NCBI RefSeq assembly: GCF_003129605.1
Contig: NZ_QBDX01000004.1
Location: 620,001-684,000 of the forward strand
Reading direction: 5' to 3'
Source of the DNA: Hyphobacterium indicum
Lineage (GTDB): Bacteria > Pseudomonadota > Alphaproteobacteria > Caulobacterales > Maricaulaceae
Length of the DNA: 64,000 bases
A model generated the notes under the pieces. The model made no database searches, had not been told where the DNA came from, and was given only the letters and a program-made list of their open reading frames with translations. The position numbers were made by a program, and so were the translations under genes. Each line of letters opens with the position of its first letter. Position 1 is the stretch's first letter. Positions 8,807 to 16,309 of this stretch are shown here, one piece after another.

Positions 8807-10000
8807 ATGAACACGCACCAGACCGTCGATGCCAAGAGTTTCAACTGGGAAGACCCGCTGGATCTGACCGGCCTCCTGACGGAGGAAGAGCGCATGGTTC
8901 AGGAAACCGCGCGGGGCTATGCGCAGGAAAAACTGATGCCGCGCGTCATTGATGCGGCCCGCGAGGAAAAATTCGACCGCAACATCATGACCGAAATGGG
9001 CGAGCTGGGACTTCTGGGCGCCACCCTGCCGGAGGAATATGGCGGGGCCGGGCTCAACCATGTTGCTTACGGCCTGATCGCGCATGAAGTCGAAAAGGTT
9101 GATTCCGGTTATCGCTCGGCCATGTCGGTCCAGTCATCGCTGGTCATGTATCCGATCTACGCTTTCGGCTCCGAGGCACAGAAGCGGAAATATCTGCCCA
9201 AACTGGCCACCGGCGAATGGGTTGGCTGTTTCGGCCTGACCGAGCCGGATGGCGGATCCGATCCGGGTGCCATGCGCACCACGGCGACGAAAGTTGCGGA
9301 TGGCTACATCCTCAACGGTTCGAAAATGTGGATCACCAATTCGCCGATCGCCGATATCGCCGTCGTCTGGGCCAAGCTGGATGGCGCCATCCGCGGTTTC
9401 ATCGTCGAGCGCGGGACGCCCGGTTTCGACACGCCGAAGATCGAAGGCAAGATGAGCCTGCGCGCCTCCATCACCGGCTCGATCACCCTGAGTGATTGCA
9501 AGGTCGGTGAAGACGCACTGATGCCGGATGTAAAAGGCCTGCGCGGCCCGTTCTCCTGTCTCAACAAGGCGCGCTATGGCATTGCCTGGGGCGCCATGGG
9601 CGCCGCAACCTTTTGCTGGCATGCGGCCCGGGAATACGCGCTGGAGCGTGTCGTCTTCGGCAAGCCGATTGCCGGCACCCAGCTTGTCCAGAAGAAGCTC
9701 GCCGACATGCAGACCGAAATTTCGCTCGGTCTGATGGGCGCCTGGCGGCTGGGCCGGCAGCTCGATGAAGGCGCGTGGATCCCGGAAACCATCTCCCTGA
9801 TGAAGCGCAATAATTGCGGCAAGGCCCTCGCGATTGCCCGGGAGGCCCGGGACATCCACGGCGGCAATGGTATCGCCGAGGAATATCATGTCCTGCGCCA
9901 CGCCGTGAATCTGGAAACCGTGAACACCTATGAGGGGACGCACGACATCCATGCGCTCATCCTCGGACGGGCCCAGACCGGCATACAGGCCTTCACCTGA
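8807..10000 (+). CDS. gcdH: Glutaryl-CoA dehydrogenase
   Basis: 397-residue acyl-CoA dehydrogenase that oxidatively decarboxylates glutaryl-CoA to crotonyl-CoA, the convergence point of lysine, tryptophan and benzoyl-/anthraniloyl-CoA breakdown. Motifs: [15 protein letters not shown] (about 145-159), WITNSP in the beta domain, and the C-terminal signature [19 protein letters not shown] containing the catalytic base Glu376. The start ATG has AGGAC 6 bases upstream. Together with the class III CoA-transferase five genes downstream it could form a glutarate activation/oxidation pair, and it fits the ring-degradation operon at the start of the window. Confidence 0.95.
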   Translation: MNTHQTVDAKSFNWEDPLDLTGLLTEEERMVQETARGYAQEKLMPRVIDAAREEKFDRNIMTEMGELGLLGATLPEEYGGAGLNHVAYGLIAHEVEKVDSGYRSAMSVQSSLVMYPIYAFGSEAQKRKYLPKLATGEWVGCFGLTEPDGGSDPGAMRTTATKVADGYILNGSKMWITNSPIADIAVVWAKLDGAIRGFIVERGTPGFDTPKIEGKMSLRASITGSITLSDCKVGEDALMPDVKGLRGPFSCLNKARYGIAWGAMGAATFCWHAAREYALERVVFGKPIAGTQLVQKKLADMQTEISLGLMGAWRLGRQLDEGAWIPETISLMKRNNCGKALAIAREARDIHGGNGIAEEYHVLRHAVNLETVNTYEGTHDIHALILGRAQTGIQAFT

Positions 10001-10035
10001 AGCAGACCGGACCGGCTTGCAGACGGCCTGCCACG

Positions 10036-10056
10036 CCCGGGAATTTGCATCCCGGG
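10036..10056. terminator. Hairpin after gcdH
   Basis: CCCGGGA and TCCCGGG arms around a 7-base loop, 36 bases after the gcdH stop, with outer CCA/TGG also pairing. No T-run follows, so it may be only a weak or rho-assisted terminator. Confidence 0.35.
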
Positions 10057-10103
10057 TGGATTTGCCGATTGCTTGCCGCTGTGCAGCCTGAAACACTCGG
10101 CAA

Positions 10104-11192
10104 ATGTCTGCGCAACCCCGCCTCACCATTGATCTGGATGGCATAGCCGCCAATTACCGCCTGCTGCAGGAAACAGTGGCTCCGGCAGAATGCGCTGCTG
10201 TCATAAAAGCCAACGCCTATGGCCTGGGCGCGAACGCGATTGGCCGCAGATTGCTGGCAGAGGGCTGCCGTACATTCTTTTTCGCACACCTTTCCGAAGC
10301 GCTCGAGCTGGCACCCGAAATCCATCAGGCGGGCGGTACAATGTTTACGCTGAATGGCACGGGCCTCTATCCGGTTGATGCCTTTCTGAAAGCCGGCATC
10401 ATTCCGGTTTTGAACACGCTGGAAGAAACACGTCACTGGGCACGGGAGGCCGGGGGCGCACCTGCTGGCTTGCATCTGGATACCGGTATGAACCGGCTTG
10501 GCCTGCCAGCTTCGCATGACGCGGCGGTCCTGGAATTGAAAACTGACGGCCTCAACCTGATCCACCTGATGAGCCACCCTGCCTGCGCTGACGAGCCACA
10601 GCGGGCGGAAAACCGGGCTCAGCTGTCCCGATTTGTTCAACGCGCTGCTGCATTCGGCGACATCACGAAATCCTTCGCGAATTCCGCCGGATGTTTTCTC
10701 GGGCCGGAATACCGGTTTGACGTCGCACGTCCGGGTCTTGCGCTTTATGGCGCGCAACCTGTCTCTGACAGGTGGGTAGATCTGGCCACTCCCTATCGCT
10801 TTGAGGCGCCTGTACTGCAGGTCCGGCGCTTTTCCGAAGGCGAAAGCTTCGGCTATGGCGGCACGCATAGCGCAAAGTCCGGCGGGTGTTCCGCAACCAT
10901 TGGCGCCGGATATGCGGATGGCGTGCCGCGCTGCCTGTCAAACCGGGGGCATATCTGGCTCGGAGGCATAAAAGCGCCCATTATCGGGCGTATATCTATG
11001 GACTCTTTGGCCGCCGATATTTCGGCACATCCCGATCCGGAAAGCCTGGTCCATGAACTGGCGCAAATATATGGCCCGGATCTGACAGTGGATGCCCAGG
11101 CGGCATCAGCCGGGCTCTCGGCCTATGAATTATTGACGCGCATCGGCGGCAGGACACAGCGGATATTTGCCAATGCATTGGATTCGCGCTGA
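10104..11192 (+). CDS. alr: Alanine racemase
   Basis: 362-residue PLP enzyme that interconverts L- and D-alanine for peptidoglycan synthesis. The PLP-binding lysine lies in AVIKANAYGLG (Lys35), and the second catalytic base, Tyr, in GAGYADGVPR near 270; the overall order (TIM barrel then C-terminal beta domain with RISMD) and length match bacterial Alr. No clear ribosome site was seen. It stands 103 bases after gcdH and 41 before the peptidase, so it may have its own promoter or be part of a loose operon. Confidence 0.95.
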   Translation: MSAQPRLTIDLDGIAANYRLLQETVAPAECAAVIKANAYGLGANAIGRRLLAEGCRTFFFAHLSEALELAPEIHQAGGTMFTLNGTGLYPVDAFLKAGIIPVLNTLEETRHWAREAGGAPAGLHLDTGMNRLGLPASHDAAVLELKTDGLNLIHLMSHPACADEPQRAENRAQLSRFVQRAAAFGDITKSFANSAGCFLGPEYRFDVARPGLALYGAQPVSDRWVDLATPYRFEAPVLQVRRFSEGESFGYGGTHSAKSGGCSATIGAGYADGVPRCLSNRGHIWLGGIKAPIIGRISMDSLAADISAHPDPESLVHELAQIYGPDLTVDAQAASAGLSAYELLTRIGGRTQRIFANALDSR

Positions 11193-11233
11193 CGGCGCGA
11201 TAAGTCTGACAGCATCAGAGTGGGGGACGAATC

Positions 11234-13825
11234 ATGCAGAAATATCTTCTGGCAATATGTGCCATCCTGGGCCTCGGCGGGACGGCATTGGCCGATCCGA
11301 TTGCCTATTTCCAGGTCGAGGGCGTCACCTATGACGAATCGATTCCCGCACCTGAAGACCGGCTCGGTTTCGGTGTTGGCGACCGCCCGGTACGGCATGA
11401 GGCCATGGTCGCCTATCTGACCGAAATCGCCGGGCAATCGGACCGCATTTCTGTCGAGACCATCGGCTATTCCCATGAACATCGACCGATTCTCTTCTTC
11501 ACCGTCACGGCGCCGGACAATCACGCCCGCATCGAGGATATACGCCAGCAGCACCTGGCCTCGCTGAGCCCGCAATCGGCTGCAGCAACCGGACCCGCCA
11601 TCATCTGGCTGAATTACGGCGTCCACGGCGCGGAAAGTGCCGGCATGGATGCCGCCATTCCCACACTCTACCATCTCGCGGCCGCTCAAGGGACGGATAT
11701 TGAGGAAACGCTGGCCAACAGCGTCATTCTGATAACCGCGGTTTTCAATCCGGATGGTCATTCCCGACGCGTCAATCATGTCGAGACATTCGGGTCGGAA
11801 GTCCCGGTCACGGACCCCGGCCACGAACAGCACAGACTCTGGACCGAAGCGCGCACCAATCACTACTGGTTTGACCTGAACCGCCAATGGCTGCTCCAGA
11901 CCCAGCCGGAAAGCCAAGCCTGGCTGGAACAATGGCATCGCTGGAAGCCGCAGGTCTCGGCGGATTTCCACGAAATGCAGACCGAAGCCACTTTCTATTT
12001 CCATCCGGGCGAGCCACTGCGCCGCAACCCGCTGATTCCCGAGCGCGCGCGTGAACTCACCGAGGGAATTGCCCAATACCATGTGCGGTTTCTCGACAGT
12101 GAGGCGCGGCTCTATACCTCCGCGGAAGGCTTTGACAATTTCTATGTCGGCAAGGGGTCAACCTACCCGCAGGTCAATGGGTCACTCGGCATTCTGTTTG
12201 AAATCGGAGCCGCGCGCGGCGGTTTGATCGAGGCCGAACGTGGTCTCGTCCGCCATGCCGAGAATGTGCGTACGCATTTCCGCACCAGCCTGACCACAAT
12301 AGAAGGCGCGTTGGCGCAGCGGCAGGCCATCGCGGATTATCAGCGCCAGTTCTTCGCTGAGGCCGCGGCCCGGGCGGCACGCGATGCCGACCGTGCCTAT
12401 GTCTTCACGGCCGAAGGAGATCCGGAACGGCTCAACCATTTCGTCGATCTGCTGGACCGGCATGACATAACCGTAAATGCGCTGGCGCGTGATGTCAGTG
12501 CCGGTGGCCGCGACTACCGCGCTGGCGAAGCCATGATCGTCCGCCTCGATCAGCCGCAATATATCATGATCCGGAGCCTGTTCGATCGCGTTACCGACTT
12601 CGAGGAAAACATCTTCTACGACGTCTCCGGCTGGACCCTGCCGCTGGCTTACGATCTCGAATATGCCGCTCTGGGCCGGGCTTTTTCCGCAAACCTGATT
12701 GGCGAAGCAGTCGCACCCCGCCGTCCCGGTTCAGCGCCGCCGCAACGTTCCAGCTATGGATATGTCCTGCGTTGGTCTGACTATTATGCCCCGCGCAGCC
12801 TGTATCGCCTGCTCGACCATGAGGTCCGCGTCCGCATCGCTACCGAGGATGTGACCATTCCGGTCACGGGCGGGCCGCAATCATTCGGACCGGGGGCCGT
12901 CTTTGTGCCGCTGGTGGGCCAGGATGTCTCCGCCGACCGGATTTACGAACTGGTTGCCGAAGCGGCCCGCGACGATGGTGTATCCGTTCATGCTGTGGTG
13001 TCCGGATCAACGCCGGGCAATACGCCCGATCTGGGCGATAGCCGTGGGTTCCGCTCCGTGGAGCAGCCACAGATACTCGTCCTGTTTGACGATGGCCTGT
13101 CCTCCTATGATGCCGGCGAGGTCTGGCACCAGCTCGATTATCGCATGCACATACCGGTCACTCTGCGGCGCAAGGACGAGCTCGGTGGTCTCGACTGGTC
13201 GCGCTATACACATCTGGTGATTGTCGGCGGCGGCAATACCCGCCTGTCAGAGAGCGATGCTGAACGTGTCCGCCAATGGGTGCGCGAGGATGGCGGTGTG
13301 ATCATCGCCAGCCGCCAGGCCGCGCTGATGGCGCAGTCCGTCTTCCTTGGCGTCGAGCCGGACGAGGGGGACAGCGAGGAGAACGCGGACGGCGCGGACG
13401 ATGATAGCGGACCGGACCGGCGCAATTATGCCGATCTCTCCGTGGATGATGCCGAACACATTATCGGCGGCGCCATTTTCGAAGGCGATCTTGATCCAAC
13501 CCACCCGATCGGATTTGGCTATCCGGATCGCTTTATCGCCCTGCACCGCAACATGGTGGAGACACTGGAATGGCCGGAGGAGGATCCGTTTGCCGTCGTT
13601 GTCCGCTATGCCGATGATCCGCTCCTGTCAGGCTATGCCTCGGAGCGCCGTCGCGAGGAAATCGGCGGCACACCGGCGGTCATCGCTCAACGTATGGGCC
13701 GCGGCACGATTGTATTGTTCGCCGACAATCCCAATTTCCGCGCAACCTTTCGGGGTACAGAGCGCATGTTCATGAATGCGGTCTTCTTTTCCCGCCTGAT
13801 CACGCCGCCAAGTGGCGACTACTGA
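11234..13825 (+). CDS. Secreted M14-family zinc carboxypeptidase with large C-terminal extension
   Basis: 863 residues with a Sec signal peptide (MQKYLLAICAILGLGGTALA, cleavage near 20), so periplasmic or secreted. The M14 site is intact: zinc ligands His131 and Glu134 in VHGAES and His246 in ADFHEM, with the catalytic Glu probably Glu323 in LFEIGAARGG. The peptidase domain covers about 35-350. The following 500 residues are unlike standard carboxypeptidases and include a predicted alpha/beta segment (ILVLFDDGLSSYDAGEVW, VIVGGGN near 655, GGVIIASRQAAL) resembling a class I amidotransferase-like fold, interrupted by an acidic Asp/Glu-rich stretch near 715-730. GGGGGAC precedes the ATG. The substrate is unknown; peptide or cell-wall turnover is plausible. 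Confidence 0.88.
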   Translation: MQKYLLAICAILGLGGTALADPIAYFQVEGVTYDESIPAPEDRLGFGVGDRPVRHEAMVAYLTEIAGQSDRISVETIGYSHEHRPILFFTVTAPDNHARIEDIRQQHLASLSPQSAAATGPAIIWLNYGVHGAESAGMDAAIPTLYHLAAAQGTDIEETLANSVILITAVFNPDGHSRRVNHVETFGSEVPVTDPGHEQHRLWTEARTNHYWFDLNRQWLLQTQPESQAWLEQWHRWKPQVSADFHEMQTEATFYFHPGEPLRRNPLIPERARELTEGIAQYHVRFLDSEARLYTSAEGFDNFYVGKGSTYPQVNGSLGILFEIGAARGGLIEAERGLVRHAENVRTHFRTSLTTIEGALAQRQAIADYQRQFFAEAAARAARDADRAYVFTAEGDPERLNHFVDLLDRHDITVNALARDVSAGGRDYRAGEAMIVRLDQPQYIMIRSLFDRVTDFEENIFYDVSGWTLPLAYDLEYAALGRAFSANLIGEAVAPRRPGSAPPQRSSYGYVLRWSDYYAPRSLYRLLDHEVRVRIATEDVTIPVTGGPQSFGPGAVFVPLVGQDVSADRIYELVAEAARDDGVSVHAVVSGSTPGNTPDLGDSRGFRSVEQPQILVLFDDGLSSYDAGEVWHQLDYRMHIPVTLRRKDELGGLDWSRYTHLVIVGGGNTRLSESDAERVRQWVREDGGVIIASRQAALMAQSVFLGVEPDEGDSEENADGADDDSGPDRRNYADLSVDDAEHIIGGAIFEGDLDPTHPIGFGYPDRFIALHRNMVETLEWPEEDPFAVVVRYADDPLLSGYASERRREEIGGTPAVIAQRMGRGTIVLFADNPNFRATFRGTERMFMNAVFFSRLITPPSGDY

Positions 13826-13837
13826 TCGGCGGACACC

Positions 13838-14632
13838 ATGGATCAGCCGCTCTTTTTTCACCGCAATGGGCAGACGGGTGAACTGGTCATCAACCGCCCC
13901 GCCAAGCGCAATGCGCTGACCCGGGCCATGTGGCAGGCTCTGCCCGGGCTTCTGGATGAGGCCAGAGCCGATACTGCCCTGCGTGTGCTGGTTGTACGGG
14001 GTGAAGGTGGAAGTTTTGCTTCCGGAGCCGACATTGCAGAATTTGCCGATATCTATGCCACGCCGGAAAGCGCCGATGCTTTTTCGCAGGAAGTGGCTAC
14101 AGCCCTGGATGCGCTCGCCGCCTTTCCGCTGCCCACCATCGCCCGGATCGAGGGGGCGTGTATCGGCGCAGGATGCGGACTCGCGCTGGCCTGCGATCTT
14201 CGTTACGCGGCCGATGGAGCCAGATTCGGGATCACGCCGGCCAAGCTCGGCCTGCTCTACCCGCTGAATGATACGCGGCGGCTGGTCGATGCAGTCGGCC
14301 AGGCTGTCGCCCGCGACATGCTGTTTTCTGCCCGTCACCTGACGGCAGATGAAGCGGCCGCAACAGGCCTTGTAAATGCCTGTTTCCCGGCAGAGACGCT
14401 CGGGGGCAAGGTCGGGGAAATGGCGGATATGATCGCCTCACGCTCTGCGGAAAGCCTGCATGGCCTCAAGCTGATCCTCGGCCAGATTGCCGGAGGGGTC
14501 AGGAATGACACGCCCGAAAGCCGGGCGCTCTTCCGTCAGGCGTTCGACAGCGCCGATTTCGCTGAGGGCTATCGTGCTTTCCTCGAAAAACGCACGCCGG
14601 ATTTCAATCGGTCAGAAAAGGACCAGACATGA
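13838..14632 (+). CDS. Enoyl-CoA hydratase/isomerase family protein
   Basis: 264-residue crotonase-fold protein: CoA/oxyanion segments GGSFASGADIAEF (58-70) and GACIGAGCGLALACD (106-120). The positions of the two hydratase glutamates hold Gly114 and Pro134, so it is probably not a standard hydratase; isomerase, hydrolase or decarboxylase chemistry is possible. It starts 12 bases after the M14 peptidase and overlaps the next gene by 4 bases (ATGA), so it lies in an operon ending with a CoA-transferase, consistent with a CoA-ester pathway role. It is clearly different in sequence from the crotonase at 996-1805. Confidence 0.88.
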   Translation: MDQPLFFHRNGQTGELVINRPAKRNALTRAMWQALPGLLDEARADTALRVLVVRGEGGSFASGADIAEFADIYATPESADAFSQEVATALDALAAFPLPTIARIEGACIGAGCGLALACDLRYAADGARFGITPAKLGLLYPLNDTRRLVDAVGQAVARDMLFSARHLTADEAAATGLVNACFPAETLGGKVGEMADMIASRSAESLHGLKLILGQIAGGVRNDTPESRALFRQAFDSADFAEGYRAFLEKRTPDFNRSEKDQT

Positions 14633-15021
14633 AACGCGGACTTCAGATTTTCCTCGCTGTCTTCAGCCTCGCCCCACTGTATTTCGGGATTACCGGCGTC
14701 TTCTTCGGGGCGGCAGGCCTCATGCCTCCGGGCGATGTGACACCGGAGATCGACAGTCAGTTCCGCTACCTTTCGGGCCTCTATATTGGGTTTGCCGCCA
14801 TCATCTGGTGGTTCATTCCCAATGTCGACCGCCATGTCTGGCTGTTTCGCCCTGTCACGCTGGCAATCTTTCTGGGCGGTTTGGCGCGGTTGTATTCCTA
14901 CCTGAATGTCGGCGCGCCAGCACCGGAAATGGTGGCCGGCATTGGGATCGAGCTCGCTCTTCCCCTGATCATGATCTGGCAGACCGCCGTGGCCCGTAAG
15001 ACTGCACGACAGGGAGACTAG
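14629..15021 (+). CDS. DUF4345 small membrane protein
   Basis: 130 residues with four predicted membrane helices (about 5-27, 50-68, 76-94, 102-120) and the short conserved features of DUF4345 (QFRYLSGLYIGFA). Function is unknown. Its start overlaps the preceding crotonase stop (ATGA) and the CoA-transferase follows 6 bases later, so all three are co-transcribed. Confidence 0.8.
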   Translation: MKRGLQIFLAVFSLAPLYFGITGVFFGAAGLMPPGDVTPEIDSQFRYLSGLYIGFAAIIWWFIPNVDRHVWLFRPVTLAIFLGGLARLYSYLNVGAPAPEMVAGIGIELALPLIMIWQTAVARKTARQGD

Positions 15022-15027
15022 ACTCAG

Positions 15028-16170
15028 ATGACCGAAGCGCCCCTCAAAGGCTTAAGGGTTTTGGAACTGGCCCGTGTTCTGGCCGGTCCGTGGATCGGAC
15101 AGACGCTGGCCGATCTGGGGGCCGACGTGATCAAGGTCGAAGCCCCGCAAGGCGATGATACGCGGCAATGGGGTCCGCCCTGGATTGACCACAAGGGCGA
15201 GCGGGCCGCCGCCTATTATCATGCCTGCAACCGGGGCAAGCGCTCGATCACGGCCGACTTCCGGACGGAAGAAGGCCGCGAACTCGTCCGGAAGCTGGCG
15301 GCGCGGTCCGACGTGTTGGTCGAGAATTTCAAACATGGCGGTTTGGCGAAGTACGGGCTTGATTATGCGACACTCAGCGCCCTCAATCCACGGCTTGTCT
15401 ATTGCTCGGTGACCGGCTTCGGCCATACCGGACCCTATGCTGACTATGCCGGATACGACTTTATCATCCAGGGCATGTCCGGCCTGATGGATCTGACCGG
15501 TGAAGCCGATGGCGCGCCACAGAAAATCGGTATCGCCATCGCCGATCTGTTGACCGGTCTCTACGGGGTGATCGCCATTCAGGCCGCGCTGGCCGCGCGC
15601 GGGACAACCGGCAAGGGCCGCCATATTGATATGGCGCTGATGGATTGCCTGACCGGCGTCCTCTCCAACCAGGCCATGAACTATCTGGTGACGAAGAAAA
15701 GCCCGCGCCGGATGGGTCCGGCCCATCCCAACATCGTGCCCTATCAGGCGTTTCCGGTTACGGACGGATATCTCATCATCGCGGTCGGCAATGATGGACA
15801 GTATCAGCGGCTGGTCGAACTGCTCGAGCTCGAGGCCGGACGCGCGCCGGAGTTTGCAACGAATTCCGGCCGGGTCGAGCATCGCGCCCGGCTCGTCCCG
15901 CTGATCGCGGAGCAGACACGCAAATGGTCACGTGCCGATCTTCTGCAAGCGTGCGAGGATCACACCATTCCGGCCGGCCCGATCAACACCCTCGCAGAAG
16001 TCTTCAACGACCCCCAGACGATTGCGCGCGAAATGGCTATCCTTGTCGACGGCGTACCAGGGGTCCGGACACCCATCACCTTTACCGGCAGCGAACTTGC
16101 GCTCGACAAACCCTCGCCTCGGCTGGATGAACACCGGGCCGAAATCCTGGCAGAGTTGACGTCCGGATAA
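15028..16170 (+). CDS. CaiB/BaiF class III CoA-transferase, candidate glutarate CoA-transferase
   Basis: 380 residues. Family III CoA-transferases move CoA between carboxylic acids through an aspartyl thioester. Seen here: LELARVLAGPWIGQTLADLGADVIKVE (abridged) at the N-terminus, the GHTGPYADYAGYDFIIQGMSG region and the probable catalytic Asp173 in IADLLTG. Length is slightly under the usual 390-420. With gcdH in the same gene run, succinyl-CoA:glutarate CoA-transferase is an attractive guess, but other dicarboxylates or acyl acceptors are possible. The stop codon lies within the A-run that serves as the T-run of the convergent receptor terminator on the other strand. Confidence 0.88.
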   Translation: MTEAPLKGLRVLELARVLAGPWIGQTLADLGADVIKVEAPQGDDTRQWGPPWIDHKGERAAAYYHACNRGKRSITADFRTEEGRELVRKLAARSDVLVENFKHGGLAKYGLDYATLSALNPRLVYCSVTGFGHTGPYADYAGYDFIIQGMSGLMDLTGEADGAPQKIGIAIADLLTGLYGVIAIQAALAARGTTGKGRHIDMALMDCLTGVLSNQAMNYLVTKKSPRRMGPAHPNIVPYQAFPVTDGYLIIAVGNDGQYQRLVELLELEAGRAPEFATNSGRVEHRARLVPLIAEQTRKWSRADLLQACEDHTIPAGPINTLAEVFNDPQTIAREMAILVDGVPGVRTPITFTGSELALDKPSPRLDEHRAEILAELTSG

Positions 16171-16195
16171 AAAAAGGCGGGCCCGAAGGCCCGCC
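16169..16195 (-). terminator. Rho-independent terminator of TonB-dependent receptor copy 1
   Basis: On the minus strand: 8-bp stem GGCGGGCC/GGCCCGCC with a TTCG tetraloop, then seven T (complement of 16169-16175). It ends the receptor transcript after a 114-base structured 3' untranslated region and overlaps the end of the convergent CoA-transferase gene. A matching terminator ends the second copy at 41057-41086. Confidence 0.85.
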
Positions 16196-16199
16196 CAGC

Positions 16200-16291
16200 A
16201 TACGCATAACACTGTTTTCGGAGGGCGAGGCCGGCGTCCGGAACCGAGAACTCACCAAAGTCCCGGATGCCAACCTCTGAGTGCTGCGTAT
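16200..16291 (-). ncRNA. Candidate structured 3'-UTR RNA element, copy 1
   Basis: Between the receptor stop and terminator, the minus-strand RNA can form an outer stem (16280-16291 with 16200-16213, one bulge) enclosing an 18-bp stem (16260-16277 with 16227-16244, one mismatch) and a 15-base loop containing GAGTTCTC. The same structure, with loop length and mismatch position preserved, occurs at 41090-41179. Two base pairs of the 18-bp stem differ by compensatory double changes (G-C to A-U at pair 3, A-U to G-C at pair 17). It could be a stability element, a 3'-derived small RNA ending at the terminator, or a protein-binding site. Confidence 0.5.
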
Positions 16292-16309
16292 TACTCCGTT
16301 GTGATCTGC

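Noticed and set aside
8678-9085. Short minus-strand gene between putP and gcdH
   Set aside because: Most of it is antisense to gcdH, with no motif or ribosome site.
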